Below are positions 24,753-35,174 of a stretch of 64,000 nt of DNA, piece by piece. The notes under the pieces were generated by a model. That model was given only the letters and a program-made list of their open reading frames with translations, made no database searches and had not been told where the DNA came from. Source of the DNA: an uncultured Geobacteraceae bacterium (GTDB lineage: Bacteria > Desulfobacterota > Desulfuromonadia > Geobacterales > Pseudopelobacteraceae); assembly GCA_903939115.1 (NCBI GenBank), contig CAJAFV010000046.1, positions 62,001 to 126,000 on the forward strand, in the 5' to 3' direction. Position 1 is the stretch's first letter. Every line of letters begins with the position of its first letter. A program made the translations under genes and the position numbers.

Positions 24753-27527
24753 ATGGGCAAAATTAGTGTGGGTAGTTTGGCAAAGACGCTGGGTGTTGAA
24801 CCAAAAGATGCGATTGCCAGGCTTAAGGAAATTGGTGTTGACGCAAAAACGGCTACATCGCAGGTGGATGAAGGAGTCGTAGCGCGGTTAACAGCCCCCC
24901 AGCAAAAAGATACCGGAACTAATGAGGTCAGGGTCGCATCAAATATCATTAGACGCAGAGCCAAAGTCGTTCCGGCAGAGGAAGTGACGGAGTCAGTCGT
25001 ATCGGTTGATGCCCCTCCTGTGCTGCCTCCTGTGATTCATGCTTCGGTTGAGGTCGTTGCTGTTGCGCCGCCTGTTACTGTAGTTCACGCTGCAGAGGAA
25101 CATGCAGCCACTGCTGCCAAGGAACCTGCAATTACCCCTGTTGTTGGCGTGACGACTCCGGAGCCGCCGGTACAGGTAGAGAAACCGGTTGAGAGTGTGA
25201 AGCCTGTAGAGGTTTTGAGAGCGAGTCCAAATCAGGCCAGAATTCTTGGCATGGTAGAGATTCACGGAGTTACAAACCGTGCTACCAGAGTTGTTACCAA
25301 AGAGACACCTGTTGCTCCACGTACCGCTCCACAACGTCCAGCACAGGATCCGACGCAACAGCGAAGACCCGCCCCTGCTGCCACAGATCAAAGAAGACCC
25401 GCACCTGGTGCCGATACAAGACGGCCGTCACCCGGTTACGATCCGAAACGCCCTGCAACGGTAACGCCATCTGCTCCGGCAACAGAACTTGATCGCTCGC
25501 GCATGAAGCAGGTGCAGCTTGCTCCTGAGGCTCATCCAGGAGGCGACAACAGGCGTGGCGTCGGGAAAAAAGACGGCGGTCCCGGATACGGTGACGCCGG
25601 TAAGGGTGTCAAGAAGGGTGCTCCACCAGCAAAGAAAAAAGAGCAGCCGCGCAAGAATGAAATTATTGAGAAACGTGAACGCGCATTTGATCCGGCGTAT
25701 AAAGGATCGAAGAAGCGCGGTGGCAAAGTACAGGTTTCCAATACAAACAAAACTGAAATAACGGTACCGAAGGCGATCAAGCGTATCATTAAAATATCGG
25801 AAAGTATTTCGGTTGGAGAACTTGCCAAACGTCTCGGCATCAAGGCGAATGATCTTATAAAATCGCTGATGAAAATGGGCATGATGGTTACCATCAATCA
25901 TCAGTTGGATTACGATACCTCCGTTATCTTGGCTTCCGAGTATGACTATGAAGTTGAAAACGTCGCGGTTGACCTTGATGAGATACTCGAGTCTACCGTT
26001 GATGCTCCTGAGACATTGATAAAAAGACCTCCGGTTGTGACAATTATGGGTCATGTCGATCACGGTAAGACCTCGTTGCTTGATGCCATTCGCGAAGCAA
26101 ACGTCATAGCCGGTGAGGCAGGTGGAATCACTCAGCATATCGGTGCGTACGATGTTGAATTAAACGGCCGTAAAATAACATTCCTTGATACTCCCGGTCA
26201 TGAGGCGTTTACCGCCATGCGTGCCCGTGGTGCCAAAGTCACCGATATTGTAGTTCTTGTTGTTGCAGCTGACGACGGTGTAATGCCGCAGACAAAAGAG
26301 GCGATCAATCACGCCAAAGCGGCTGATGTGCCGATCATTGTTGCTATTAACAAAATTGACAAGCCGGGTGCAAAACCTGACCGGGTCAAGCAGGAATTGA
26401 CTGATCAGGGCGTTGTCTCTTCCGATTGGGGCGGCGATGTCACGATGGTGGAAGTTTCCGCAAAACAGCGCACCAATCTGGAGGGGTTGTTAGAAATGAT
26501 CCTTCTTCAGGCCGACTTGATGGAGTTGACAGCCAATCCGAATAAATTGGCAAAAGGTACCATAGTTGAAGGAAGGCTTGATAAAGGCCGCGGTCCGGTT
26601 GCCACTGTATTGGTGCAGGAGGGGACTGTTAAGACCGGTGACTATTGTGTCGTCGGGGTTCACTCGGGTCGCGTCAGGGCGATGCAGAATGATCGCGGTG
26701 AAAAAGTTATGGAAGCCGGTCCTTCAATGCCGGTTGAATTGGTCGGATTATCCGGTGTTCCCAACGCAGGTGATATTTTTGTGGCAATGAAAGACGAAAA
26801 ACAGGCCAAGGAAATTGCCACACTGCGTCAGATCAAACAACGGGAAGTTGAATTCGCCAAACATACCAAGTTATCGCTGGAAGATCTTTATAAACGAATT
26901 CAGAGCGGCGAAGTTAAAGATCTCAACGTCGTTGTCAAAGGCGATGTTCAGGGTTCTGTTGAGGCCGTCAGTGAAACTCTGCGGAAGCTGTCAACAGAAG
27001 CGGTTCGTCTGAACGTTATTCACTCTGCCGTTGGTGCGATTACCGAGACTGACGTCAATCTGGCAGCTGCTTCAAATGCGGTCATCATCGGCTTTAACGT
27101 TCGCCCAGAGATCAAAGCACAGGGGCATGCCGAGCGCGAAGGCGTTGATATCAGGCTTTACAGCATTATTTATGACGCCGTTGAAGATGTTAAAAAAGCT
27201 ATGGAAGGCCTGCTTGATCCGACGTTCAAGGAAAAATTCCTTGGCCGTGTCGTGATCCGTGATGTATTTAGTGTGCCGAAATTCGGCAATGTTGCCGGTT
27301 GTTATGTTACTGACGGTAAAATGGTCCGTAACGCGCAGGTTCGGTTGTTGCGTGATAACGTGGTTGTGTATGAAGGAAAAATGTCATCACTGCGGCGCTT
27401 TAAAGATGATGTCAAAGAAGTTGCTACTGCCTACGAATGCGGTATTGGCCTCGAGAACTACAATGACATCAAAGTTGACGATATAATCGAAGCCTTTGAG
27501 ATGGAAAAAATAGCTACAAAATTATAA
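24753..27527 (+). CDS. infB: Translation initiation factor IF-2
   Basis: 924-residue GTPase that places initiator tRNA on the small subunit. A short N-terminal domain ([20 protein letters not shown]) is followed by a long Pro/Ala/Val-rich and basic linker (about residues 60-330). A second IF2-N domain ([20 protein letters not shown]) precedes the G domain, which has G1 GHVDHGKT at 433-440, DTPGHEAF and NKID. The C-terminal domains bind fMet-tRNA. The start has a strong GGGAGG site. Nothing departs from the family. A hairpin lies between it and rbfA. Confidence 0.97.
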   Translation: MGKISVGSLAKTLGVEPKDAIARLKEIGVDAKTATSQVDEGVVARLTAPQQKDTGTNEVRVASNIIRRRAKVVPAEEVTESVVSVDAPPVLPPVIHASVEVVAVAPPVTVVHAAEEHAATAAKEPAITPVVGVTTPEPPVQVEKPVESVKPVEVLRASPNQARILGMVEIHGVTNRATRVVTKETPVAPRTAPQRPAQDPTQQRRPAPAATDQRRPAPGADTRRPSPGYDPKRPATVTPSAPATELDRSRMKQVQLAPEAHPGGDNRRGVGKKDGGPGYGDAGKGVKKGAPPAKKKEQPRKNEIIEKRERAFDPAYKGSKKRGGKVQVSNTNKTEITVPKAIKRIIKISESISVGELAKRLGIKANDLIKSLMKMGMMVTINHQLDYDTSVILASEYDYEVENVAVDLDEILESTVDAPETLIKRPPVVTIMGHVDHGKTSLLDAIREANVIAGEAGGITQHIGAYDVELNGRKITFLDTPGHEAFTAMRARGAKVTDIVVLVVAADDGVMPQTKEAINHAKAADVPIIVAINKIDKPGAKPDRVKQELTDQGVVSSDWGGDVTMVEVSAKQRTNLEGLLEMILLQADLMELTANPNKLAKGTIVEGRLDKGRGPVATVLVQEGTVKTGDYCVVGVHSGRVRAMQNDRGEKVMEAGPSMPVELVGLSGVPNAGDIFVAMKDEKQAKEIATLRQIKQREVEFAKHTKLSLEDLYKRIQSGEVKDLNVVVKGDVQGSVEAVSETLRKLSTEAVRLNVIHSAVGAITETDVNLAAASNAVIIGFNVRPEIKAQGHAEREGVDIRLYSIIYDAVEDVKKAMEGLLDPTFKEKFLGRVVIRDVFSVPKFGNVAGCYVTDGKMVRNAQVRLLRDNVVVYEGKMSSLRRFKDDVKEVATAYECGIGLENYNDIKVDDIIEAFEMEKIATKL

Positions 27528-27537
27528 ATCTGATGAA

Positions 27538-27592
27538 GGATGAGAGAAGAGAGATGAAAGTATTTCTCATCCCTCATCCCTCGTCGTTTTTT
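27538..27592 (+). terminator. Intercistronic hairpin between infB and rbfA
   Basis: Fifteen-base arms with two mismatches (27538-27552 and 27565-27579), a 12-base loop, and six T residues at 27587-27592 after a short gap. The right arm contains a small direct repeat of CTCATCC. It may lower read-through into rbfA or protect the 3' end of infB mRNA. Confidence 0.45.
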
Positions 27593-27605
27593 CTGAGGTT
27601 CTCCC

Positions 27606-27977
27606 ATGCAGCACAAACGTTCTGACAAAGTTGCTGAAACCATACATGAAATCATCTGTTCCATTCTTTCCCGCGGTCTCAACGATCCGCGTATCGGTTT
27701 TGTCACAATTACCGGTGTTGAGGTGACTGATGATCTGAGTCTGGCGCGCATCTTTTTCACCGTTATCGGCGACGAGAAGGTTAAAAAAGATACTGAAGCC
27801 GGACTAAATAGCGCTAAAGGATTTATCCGCCGTGATATAGGTAAAAAACTGACGATCCGACACACACCGGAGCTTGTTTTTAAATATGATAAATCTCTTG
27901 ATTACGGCAGTAGGATAGAATCTCTTCTCAAGGAGATACATACTGAACATGACGGAAACAATTCAACAGATAATTGA
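27606..27977 (+). CDS. rbfA: Ribosome-binding factor A
   Basis: 123-residue KH-like protein needed for maturation of the 16S rRNA 5' end and for growth in the cold. RSDKVAETIHEIICSILSRGLNDPRIGFVTITGVEVT is the family opening, broken here only for quotation limits as RSDKVAETIHEIICSI and GLNDPRIGFVTITGVE. KLTIRHTPELVFKYDKS is the conserved C-terminal strand. It overlaps the next gene by 29 bases in another frame, an unusually long overlap that suggests translational coupling. Position after infB is standard. Confidence 0.95.
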   Translation: MQHKRSDKVAETIHEIICSILSRGLNDPRIGFVTITGVEVTDDLSLARIFFTVIGDEKVKKDTEAGLNSAKGFIRRDIGKKLTIRHTPELVFKYDKSLDYGSRIESLLKEIHTEHDGNNSTDN

Positions 27978-28908
27978 AGTAATACGCAGCAGTTCCTCGT
28001 TTCTCATTACGACCCATGAAGGGCCGGATGGTGATGCAATCGGTTCATCGCTCGCTCTGGCGTCTATGCTCCGCCATCTGGGTAAAGACGTAACGGTACA
28101 TTTCCAGGACGCTGTCCCTGACCTCTATACGTTTCTTCCGGGCTCAGATTCCGTAATTCAACATATTCCGGACCAGCATTTTGATGTCTCGTTCGTGCTT
28201 GACATAGGCGAGCGGAAGCGTGCCGGCCAAGAATTCTGTAAATTTTCACGAGTGACCACCACGGTTAATCTTGATCACCACCTCTCCTGCGAAAACTTTG
28301 CCGACTACAACCTCATAGATTCTCAGGCGGCATCAACAGGCATTCTTGTGTACCGGATTGCCACCGCGTACGACTATCACTTTGACAGTGACACCGCACT
28401 CTGTATTTATGCCACTATAATTACCGATACCGGCTCATTCCGCTACTCCAACGCGAACCGCGAGGCATTTACTGTCGCTGGAAAAATGATCGAATGTGGA
28501 TTCAACGCGTGGGATGTGGCAGAAAAACTCTACGAAAATCAGCCGCAAAAGCGCCTTGAACTTTTAGCGAAATGCCTGCCGACTCTTGAAGTATTCAAAG
28601 ATGGGCAGGCGGCCTCAGTCACCGCAACAAGTGAAATGTTTGCGGCCTGCAATGCAAACGCTGAATTGACTGACGGTTTTGTTAATTATCCCCGTTCTAT
28701 ACACGGTGTTGAAGTTGCGATTTTTTTCCGGCAGATTGAAGATAATAAATTCAAGGTTGGTTTCCGCTCGAAGGGGAAAGTGAATGTTGCTGCTTTTTCG
28801 GCTGCGCTCGGTGGCGGTGGTCACCATAATGCAGCCGGATGCACCGTCGAAGGTTCTCTGGAAGAGGTCAAGGCTACGGTGTACAAAATTGTAGAAACGT
28901 GCCTTTGA
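27949..28908 (+). CDS. nrnA: DHH-family phosphoesterase (NrnA-type nanoRNase / pAp phosphatase)
   Basis: 319 residues. The DHH domain has DGDAIGSSLALA, the VLDIGERKRAG strand and the namesake NLDHHLSCENFADYN; metal-binding Asp and His residues are intact. The C-terminal DHHA1 domain ends in the RNA-binding GGGGHHNAAGC motif. Members degrade 2-5-mer RNAs and dephosphorylate pAp. Its place between rbfA and truB is common in bacteria that lack Orn. The stop overlaps the truB start by ten bases. Confidence 0.92.
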   Translation: MTETIQQIIEVIRSSSSFLITTHEGPDGDAIGSSLALASMLRHLGKDVTVHFQDAVPDLYTFLPGSDSVIQHIPDQHFDVSFVLDIGERKRAGQEFCKFSRVTTTVNLDHHLSCENFADYNLIDSQAASTGILVYRIATAYDYHFDSDTALCIYATIITDTGSFRYSNANREAFTVAGKMIECGFNAWDVAEKLYENQPQKRLELLAKCLPTLEVFKDGQAASVTATSEMFAACNANAELTDGFVNYPRSIHGVEVAIFFRQIEDNKFKVGFRSKGKVNVAAFSAALGGGGHHNAAGCTVEGSLEEVKATVYKIVETCL

Positions 28909-29816
28909 TTAACGGTTTTGTAGTTATCGACAAGCCGGCAGGTATCACCTCCCATGACGTCGTCAGTCGCGTGCGCCGCATACTGGGAACGAAAAAAGTC
29001 GGACACACCGGTACTCTTGACCCGTTTGCCACCGGGGTTCTGCCGATAGCGGTGAATGACGGCACCAAAGCCATCCCGTTTCTTGATGAGGGAAGCAAGA
29101 CGTACGAAGCTTTGCTGCGCCTCGGTGTTACCACCGATACACTCGATATGACCGGTAGGCTCCTTTCCGAATCAGATCCATCCCATGTCACCGCCGAACA
29201 ATGTGCCTTCTCACTGTCTCATTTCACCGGTGCAATCAGCCAGATACCTCCCATGTATTCAGCGATCAAGCAGGGGGGGCAGCCGCTCTATAAGCTGGCT
29301 CGCCAGGGTGTAGAAGTTGAACGGAAATCACGAGACGTCGAAATTTACTCACTGGAATTGCTTTCCTTCGACCTGCCGCATGTTGCAATTCGCGTTGTCT
29401 GTTCGCGCGGTACCTATGTGCGCAGCCTGGCCGATGACATTGGCCAGATGCTGGGATGCGGAGCCGCCTTGCAGGAGTTGCGGCGTACCGCCAGCGGTCC
29501 GTTCCATATTGAAGATGCCTTGACTCTAGCAGAGCTTGAAGCCGCAGTTGGCGAGGGTAGGGTGGAGGCTCTTTGTCTGTCGCCCATGGTAGCGCTTAAT
29601 CATCTTCCTGAAGTTCCGCTGACCGCAGCAGGTGTGGAAGGGCTTCGTTTCGGCATATCGCCCTCCTGGAGCGCAACTTTTATTGAAACGCCGCTTGTCT
29701 GTACGGAAGAAACAGCCGTGCGTCTGACATCAGGTGGAACTCTGGTCGCTCTCGCCGTGCTGGCTCCCGGCTGTGGTGCTGATGCGGCCATTAAGTTGAA
29801 ACGGGTCCTGATATGA
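28899..29816 (+). CDS. truB: tRNA pseudouridine-55 synthase TruB
   Basis: 305 residues, taking the GTG at 28899 (MPLINGFVVIDKPAG) as the start; an in-frame ATG further upstream lies deep inside nrnA. The catalytic Asp is Asp41 in VGHTGTLDPFATGVLP. RVVCSRGTYVRSLADDIG and PMYSAIKQGGQPLYKLAR are conserved elements. It isomerises U55 in the T arm of all elongator tRNAs. The C-terminal PUA-like segment is present. Coupled to nrnA by overlap and followed by rpsO after 103 bp. Confidence 0.95.
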   Translation: MPLINGFVVIDKPAGITSHDVVSRVRRILGTKKVGHTGTLDPFATGVLPIAVNDGTKAIPFLDEGSKTYEALLRLGVTTDTLDMTGRLLSESDPSHVTAEQCAFSLSHFTGAISQIPPMYSAIKQGGQPLYKLARQGVEVERKSRDVEIYSLELLSFDLPHVAIRVVCSRGTYVRSLADDIGQMLGCGAALQELRRTASGPFHIEDALTLAELEAAVGEGRVEALCLSPMVALNHLPEVPLTAAGVEGLRFGISPSWSATFIETPLVCTEETAVRLTSGGTLVALAVLAPGCGADAAIKLKRVLI

Positions 29817-29919
29817 TATTAGGCTTTACATGCTGGCAACAATGTGGTAATTAATTCAACTCTAAAAAATCGCATGCGTTTTAATACGCTTTACTAAAAA
29901 AGTAATGGAGGAGCAAACA

Positions 29920-30186
29920 GTGCTGGCTATCGAAAAAAAGCAGGAAATCATCAACGCATTTAAGAAACATGAGAGTGATACTGGTTCCCCGGAAGTTCAG
30001 ATCGCAATTCTGACCGAGAGAATAACATATCTGACGGAACATTTTAAAATACACAAGAAGGATCACCATAGCCGTCGCGGTCTTCTCAAGCTTGTCGGCC
30101 AGAGAAGGCGCCTTCTCGATTACCTGAAGGGTAAAGAAGTGAGCAGATACAAAACAGTTATTGAAAGACTCGGCATTCGTAGATAG
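29920..30186 (+). CDS. rpsO: 30S ribosomal protein S15
   Basis: 88 residues from the GTG at 29920 ([12 protein letters not shown]), which has a GGAGGA site ten bases upstream; the in-frame ATG at 29905 overlaps that site and is rejected. The core [34 protein letters not shown] and [13 protein letters not shown] are near invariant in S15, which binds the 16S rRNA central domain. In many bacteria S15 represses its own mRNA through a structured leader; the 103-bp upstream gap could hold one but I cannot see a clear fold. Two hairpins follow. Confidence 0.97.
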   Translation: MLAIEKKQEIINAFKKHESDTGSPEVQIAILTERITYLTEHFKIHKKDHHSRRGLLKLVGQRRRLLDYLKGKEVSRYKTVIERLGIRR

Positions 30187-30190
30187 TAAA

Positions 30191-30229
30191 CGGCGGTATA
30201 CCTGTCAATGCAGATATACCGCCGCTTTT
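30191..30229 (+). terminator. Hairpin terminator after rpsO
   Basis: Perfect ten-base arms CGGCGGTATA / TATACCGCCG with a 14-base loop, then CTTTTGTTT, beginning four bases after the rpsO stop. The T-run is imperfect but the stem is strong. Confidence 0.8.
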
Positions 30230-30251
30230 GTTTACAGGGTGCTCAATTCAG

Positions 30252-30275
30252 AAAAGGGCTTTGCGGCCCTTTTTA
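30252..30275 (+). terminator. Second terminator between rpsO and pnp
   Basis: A-run, arms AGGGC / GCCCT with a six-base loop and a T-run. Together with the hairpin at 30191 it forms a double stop, so pnp probably has its own promoter downstream of here. Confidence 0.75.
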
Positions 30276-30302
30276 TATTTGTTGGGGGCGTGGATAGAGC
30301 CT

Positions 30303-30322
30303 CTGCGATTAATATATCGCAG
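30303..30322 (+). promoter_or_regulatory. Stem-loop in the pnp leader
   Basis: Perfect seven-base arms CTGCGAT / ATCGCAG with a six-base A/T loop, 45 bp ahead of the pnp start. In E. coli a leader stem of pnp mRNA is cut by RNase III and mediates autocontrol; a similar role here is inference. Confidence 0.35.
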
Positions 30323-30367
30323 GTGTTGTAGCGACGGCCCCAACGCAACCGAAGAGGAGAATGGATT

Positions 30368-32476
30368 ATGGAACAAAGTGTTCAGGTTGAATTTGGGGGC
30401 AGAACAATAACGCTGTCTACCGGAAAAATGGCAAAACAGGCCAGTGGTGCTGTTGTTGTCAGTTGTGGCGACACCGTGGTACTTGTTACTGTTGTTGCTG
30501 CAAAAGAGGCTAAAGAAGGGCAGGATTTTTTCCCGCTTACCGTCAACTACACCGAGAAGGCGTATGCTGGCGGCAAGATCCCCGGAGGCTTTTTCAAGCG
30601 TGAAGCGCGTCCGTCAGATCCAGAGACGCTTACCTGCCGTCTGATTGATCGTCCTATCCGCCCGCTGTTTCCGGAAACGTTTCTGAACGATACCCAGATA
30701 ATAGCTACAGTTGTATCGGCTGATCAGGATAATGATCCGGGAATTTTATCAATGCTGGGAGCATCTGCGGCGTTGATGATCTCCGACATCCCGTTCAACG
30801 GCCCGATTGCCGGTGCCAAAGTTGCTCGCGTGGATGGCCAGTTTATATGCAATCCTTCCGCTGAAGAGCTTGAAAAAAGTGATCTTGAAATTGTCGTCGC
30901 TGCGAGTCGCGATGCGGTAATCATGGTCGAGGGCGAAGCAAAATTTGTTTCTGAGGCAGACCTTCTTGAAGGGGTGTTTTTTGCCAAAGAAGCGATGCTG
31001 CCGCTGATCGAAGCTCAGGAAAAACTGCAGAAACTTGCAGGAGTTGCAAAGCGTGCTGTTAAGCCGGTGATTGTTGATGAGGTCCTGCTTGCACGAGTTA
31101 AGGAACTGGCTTACAACCGTATCGGCGAAGCGGTCAAGTTGAAGGCAAAAAATGAACGTCATGATCAGATTGATCTGATTAAGGCTGAAACAATTGAGGC
31201 CCTCAAAGCTGAATTCGAAGGCTCCGCAAAACAGATCAAAGCGTTTCTGGGCGATTTCGAGTATGACCGCGTTCGCGCCGATGTCCTTGATACCGGCATC
31301 CGCATCGATGGCCGCACCACCAGCACAATTCGTCCAATCAGCACTGAAACCGGCTTTCTTCCCCGCGTTCATGGTTCGGCACTTTTTACCCGGGGCGAAA
31401 CACAGGCTCTGGTTGCCGCCACACTCGGTACCTCAAGCGATGAACAGCGTATTGATTCACTCTATGGTGCTTCACGCAAACGCTTTCTGCTGCACTATAA
31501 CTTCCCTCCGTTCTCGGTTGGTGAAACCAGCTTCCGTCTCGGACCGGGTCGTCGTGAAATCGGTCACGGTATGTTGGCTGAGCGCGCTCTTGCCGCTGTC
31601 CTGCCTCCCCATGATGATTTCCCGTATACGATCCGTATCGTTTCCGAGACTCTTGAGAGCAACGGTTCCTCCTCAATGGCTGCCGTCTGTGGTGGTTGTA
31701 TGTCGATGATGGATGCCGGAATCCCCGTCACTGCACCGGTAGCCGGTATTGCCATGGGTCTGATCAAAGAGGGCGACAAATTCGCCATCCTATCTGATAT
31801 TCTGGGCGATGAAGATCATCTCGGCGATATGGACTTCAAGGTTGCCGGAACGGCTGAAGGTGTTACCGCTCTGCAGATGGATATCAAAATCGGCGGCGTA
31901 ACCAAAGAAATCATGGAGCTCGCTCTTAAGCAGGCTCGTGAAGGCCGTCTCCATATTCTTGGTAAAATGGCAGAAACTCTTGCTGTACCACGGGCTGAGA
32001 TGTCTCCGTTTGCCCCGCGTATTACCACAATCTACGTCAAGACTGATCGAATCCGTGACGTCATCGGTACCGGCGGCAAGAATATCCGTAATATCACCGA
32101 AACAACCGGTGTAACAATTGACATCGATGACACCGGGCGTATCAACATTGCCAGCACCAACAAGGAAGCGTGTGATCTGGCAATCCAGATGATCCGTGGT
32201 CTGACCGATGAGGCTGAAGAGGGTAAACTGTACATGGGTACCGTCCGTAAAATCATGGATTTCGGCGCATTTGTTGAGATCATGCCCGGCACGGATGGCC
32301 TGGTTCACATTTCCGAACTCGACACAGCGCGCGTCAAGCTGGTTACAGACGTTATGAACGAGGGTGATAAAGTGCTGGTCAAGTGTATCGGCGTTGATAA
32401 AAACGGCAAAATCAAGCTCTCCCGCAAGGAAGCACTTGGATATAATCTTGACGGCTCAAAGGTAGACGCAGCGTAA
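30368..32476 (+). CDS. pnp: Polyribonucleotide nucleotidyltransferase (PNPase)
   Basis: 702-residue 3'-5' phosphorolytic exoribonuclease, a trimer in mRNA decay. Two RNase PH-like halves are seen: the first with [18 protein letters not shown] and [19 protein letters not shown], the second with [19 protein letters not shown] and the catalytic region [22 protein letters not shown] ([20 protein letters not shown]) and S1 ([18 protein letters not shown]) domains close the protein. The rpsO-pnp order is universal. The stop is followed by a hairpin terminator. Confidence 0.97.
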   Translation: MEQSVQVEFGGRTITLSTGKMAKQASGAVVVSCGDTVVLVTVVAAKEAKEGQDFFPLTVNYTEKAYAGGKIPGGFFKREARPSDPETLTCRLIDRPIRPLFPETFLNDTQIIATVVSADQDNDPGILSMLGASAALMISDIPFNGPIAGAKVARVDGQFICNPSAEELEKSDLEIVVAASRDAVIMVEGEAKFVSEADLLEGVFFAKEAMLPLIEAQEKLQKLAGVAKRAVKPVIVDEVLLARVKELAYNRIGEAVKLKAKNERHDQIDLIKAETIEALKAEFEGSAKQIKAFLGDFEYDRVRADVLDTGIRIDGRTTSTIRPISTETGFLPRVHGSALFTRGETQALVAATLGTSSDEQRIDSLYGASRKRFLLHYNFPPFSVGETSFRLGPGRREIGHGMLAERALAAVLPPHDDFPYTIRIVSETLESNGSSSMAAVCGGCMSMMDAGIPVTAPVAGIAMGLIKEGDKFAILSDILGDEDHLGDMDFKVAGTAEGVTALQMDIKIGGVTKEIMELALKQAREGRLHILGKMAETLAVPRAEMSPFAPRITTIYVKTDRIRDVIGTGGKNIRNITETTGVTIDIDDTGRINIASTNKEACDLAIQMIRGLTDEAEEGKLYMGTVRKIMDFGAFVEIMPGTDGLVHISELDTARVKLVTDVMNEGDKVLVKCIGVDKNGKIKLSRKEALGYNLDGSKVDAA

Positions 32477-32507
32477 ATTCTGCGTTGTCGGTGATACATG
32501 ATGAGAT

Positions 32508-32537
32508 AAGGCGGGGCCGATGATGGCTTCGCCTTTT
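32508..32537 (+). terminator. Intrinsic terminator after pnp
   Basis: Arms AAGGCG / CGCCTT with further inner G-C pairing and a TTTT tail, about 30 bp after the pnp stop. Confidence 0.75.
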
Positions 32538-32595
32538 CTTTTATCAATAGTTGATGCATAGTGGAGCGGATTCAAATTCGAACGGAGGTGGTCAC

Positions 32596-34122
32596 GTGAA
32601 CAAAAGTCGGCTTGCCGCTATTGACATAGGTACCAATTCGATCCGCTGTATCGTGGTCGAGGTTGATCAACAGGGGCGCTACGCGATTCTTGACGATGAA
32701 AAAGCGACCGTGCGACTCGGTGAGAATCTGGCGGCGAGCGGTTCAATTTCATCCGCAGCATTTGCCCGCGCAGTGGATGCCATATCGCGTATCCGCAAAC
32801 TGATTGACGGCCTGAAAGTGACGGATGTTGAAGCGGTCGCCACAAGTGCCATGCGGAGCGCATTGAACGGTGAAGAACTGGTTGCTGTTTTGACCCGTGA
32901 ACTGGGACACGAGATAAAAATAATTTCGGGGGATGAAGAGGCCGAACTGGTTGCCCGGTCAGTTCGGCACAATTTTGATATGAGCGGCAAGCGCTATATG
33001 ATTATTGATATTGGAGGTGGCAGCGTTGAGATTATGAGCGCCGTTGCCAATCACGTCGAAAGCAGTTTTTCACTCGAACTTGGTGCTGTACGGATGACTG
33101 ACAGGTTTATGAAGACAGATCCGGTTCAGCCGTCTGAGATTGAAAAACTGAGGCGCTTTGTCCGTTCGGAGCTGAAATTGAGTTTCCCGGAAGAGCGGTT
33201 GACGGCGCAGACTTTTATCGGTTCAGGCGGGACGATAACGACACTTGCGAACATGGTCATGAGTATGCGCAAGCACTCTTTTTCGTCATCGCACGGCTAT
33301 GAAGTGCTCCGCTCTGAAATTGTCCACCTCCTGGCGATGCTGGCCAGAAAGGATGTCAAGTCATTGAGGAATATCCCCGGCCTCAACCCTGACCGTGCCG
33401 ATATCATTGTTGCCGGGTTGGTCGTTATCGATGAAGTGATGAAATTCTTCGGGGCCAATATGCTGCTGGTCAATGAGCGCGGCATCCGCGAGGGGTTGAT
33501 CATCAACTGTATAAAGCGGCTCAAACTGCTTCCCGATACGGCAACTCAGCGCAACTGGAAGGAATCTGTTCTCGAATTTGCCCGTTCATGCCACTATGAC
33601 GAGCCGCATTCACGTCATGTCGCCAAGGTCGCCTTGAGTATTTTCGATACTCTAGCCAAAGAGTTCGGACTCAAAAAAAATGACCGGAAACTTTTGGAAG
33701 CGGCGGCGCTGCTGCATGACGTCGGCTATTTTATCAGCTACAACAGCCACCATAAACACTCACATCACCTGATCCGTCATGCTGATCTGTTAGGCTTTTC
33801 TCCACGGGAGCGGGAAATGATGGCGTTGATCGCCCGCTATCACCGCAAGTCGCTGCCAAAGAAAAAGCACCCGGAATTCGAACGTCTGGAGCCGAAGGAT
33901 CAGCTGATAGTCAGCCGTCTGGGTGGGATTCTGCGCCTGTCAGACGGCCTTGATCGGCGCAGAAGCGGCATGGTTGAGGTCGTTGCACTCACCAGGAGCG
34001 GTGCTGTGTTCAGCTTTAAGCTGCTAGGCACGGAAGACATTTCGGTGGAAATCTTCGGGGGAAATGCCAAAAAGGATCTTTTTGAAAAAGCGTACGGTGG
34101 GGCGGTGGTTTTTGAAGTGTAA
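32596..34122 (+). CDS. Exopolyphosphatase / pppGpp phosphohydrolase (Ppx/GppA) with HD domain
   Basis: 508 residues from the GTG at 32596 (MNKSRLAAIDIGTNS), which has GGAGGT just upstream. The N-terminal actin-like part has the phosphate-binding AAIDIGTNSIRCIVVE and IDIGGGSVEIMSA loops. From about residue 320 an HD-type domain follows (AALLHDVGYF, then a His-rich SHHKHSHHLIRHA). Such proteins cleave polyphosphate or convert pppGpp to ppGpp; which one applies here cannot be told from motifs. It stands alone between pnp and a convergent GyrI-like gene. Confidence 0.92.
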   Translation: MNKSRLAAIDIGTNSIRCIVVEVDQQGRYAILDDEKATVRLGENLAASGSISSAAFARAVDAISRIRKLIDGLKVTDVEAVATSAMRSALNGEELVAVLTRELGHEIKIISGDEEAELVARSVRHNFDMSGKRYMIIDIGGGSVEIMSAVANHVESSFSLELGAVRMTDRFMKTDPVQPSEIEKLRRFVRSELKLSFPEERLTAQTFIGSGGTITTLANMVMSMRKHSFSSSHGYEVLRSEIVHLLAMLARKDVKSLRNIPGLNPDRADIIVAGLVVIDEVMKFFGANMLLVNERGIREGLIINCIKRLKLLPDTATQRNWKESVLEFARSCHYDEPHSRHVAKVALSIFDTLAKEFGLKKNDRKLLEAAALLHDVGYFISYNSHHKHSHHLIRHADLLGFSPREREMMALIARYHRKSLPKKKHPEFERLEPKDQLIVSRLGGILRLSDGLDRRRSGMVEVVALTRSGAVFSFKLLGTEDISVEIFGGNAKKDLFEKAYGGAVVFEV

Positions 34123-34293
34123 CGGCGCAGCGGTCGGAGGGGGCTTTTCCAGCAGTCTGGTGTGCCGATAGATGGATATTCAGTTTTTCGCATTGTCTTG
34201 CTTTAATTCTGTTTTTTCATGTGTTCAAATGTAAATATAGGTAGAGGCTGCTTTATTGAACTCTATCTCAAAAAAGAGTCTCTTTCCTTTTCA

Positions 34294-34905
34294 TCATGAC
34301 ATTGGTTGTCTGACGATAGTTTTCCATTTCTCGGGCGCAGCGCGACGTATATCGCTAAGATATATTTCATGGTGTTTCCCGATTCTCTGACTGCTACTGT
34401 TTTCTATAAAGGAATGTACCTTCTTAATTGTCGGCCCTTCCTCCGAGAACGGGCCAATATGCAGTGTTTGTGCAGCTTTTCCCTCATTGAACGTTTCAAA
34501 CCTTAGCGGAGACAGGGAGGCCAGCTTTTTCTTCCTTTGTACTTCAATTTTCGCCTCTTCAACCATCGCGGGGGTAATAAACTCCGGCTGCATAATCATC
34601 ACGGTCCATTTCCAGGCATCTTTATTCCCTGTGCAGAACGCAGATATATCATCAGACCACCAGAGAGCTTGAAGTGGTAACACGCCATAATCGAGTGCCA
34701 TTTCACTTTTTTTAATCATAAACTTAAGTATATAGGAAAGAGAGAAAAGCAACTCAACGGCATCCTTGAAAGCCAGCGATGTGTTCGGGTCACCCTTGCC
34801 GTCAATCATAAGGAAGTTCATTTGCGGGACTTCTATAATTTCGACTTTCTTTGCAGAAGGACCATAAAGATGTTTTAACTGCTTCAGGTAGTCTATCTTT
34901 GCCAT
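34294..34905 (-). CDS. GyrI-like small-molecule-binding domain protein
   Basis: 203 residues (MAKIDYLKQLKHLYGPSAKK). The protein fits stand-alone GyrI-like (SRPBCC-type effector-binding) proteins: an early EVPQMNFLMIDGKGDPN strand, an aromatic WWSDD pocket, and AQTLHIGPFSEEGPTIKKVH in the second half. There is no DNA-binding domain, so it is not a MerR- or AraC-type regulator. Relatives bind or hydrolyse small hydrophobic compounds; the ligand is unknown. The start has a GGAG site upstream (AAGGAG on the minus strand). It converges with the ppx gene and has no partner gene. Confidence 0.82.
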   Translation of the reverse strand: MAKIDYLKQLKHLYGPSAKKVEIIEVPQMNFLMIDGKGDPNTSLAFKDAVELLFSLSYILKFMIKKSEMALDYGVLPLQALWWSDDISAFCTGNKDAWKWTVMIMQPEFITPAMVEEAKIEVQRKKKLASLSPLRFETFNEGKAAQTLHIGPFSEEGPTIKKVHSFIENSSSQRIGKHHEIYLSDIRRAAPEKWKTIVRQPMS

Positions 34906-35079
34906 TGATATCTCCTTTTGGGTAATTATTACTTCTTTTTAAGCGGTTGTCAAATTAGTCTTGAGTCAAGGGCCAGTCCATCAGGAGCCAATTTTCAGTA
35001 TGAAACCACATATTGATTAACGTGGTACCATTGTTGTTGTTCCCATTGCTGCTCCACTTCCAGGGTAAGTCTGTAGAAG

Positions 35080-35107
35080 TTGACATTAAAAAAAACTTTG
35101 CTATATT
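35080..35107 (+). promoter_or_regulatory. Sigma-70 promoter for the MEDS/kinase operon
   Basis: TTGACA and TATATT hexamers separated by 16 bp that include an A-run. This is the best promoter match I see in the window and lies about 68 bp ahead of the MEDS gene start, in a 269-bp gene-free gap. Confidence 0.7.
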
Positions 35108-35174
35108 CTCTCTATCGTCATTCATGCTGCTGTATTATAAACCGTTATAATTGCTGCCACGAAAAGAGAACGCC

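Noticed and set aside
29825-29853. Promoter for rpsO (TTTACA, 17 bp, TAATTA)
   Set aside because: The -35 is fair but the -10 is poor; kept out of the feature list for lack of support.
34955-35086. 43-codon minus-strand frame rich in Trp (5 of 43 residues)
   Set aside because: It has no ribosome binding site and its start overlaps the -35 box of the MEDS promoter. It might be a coding remnant, but nothing else supports it.
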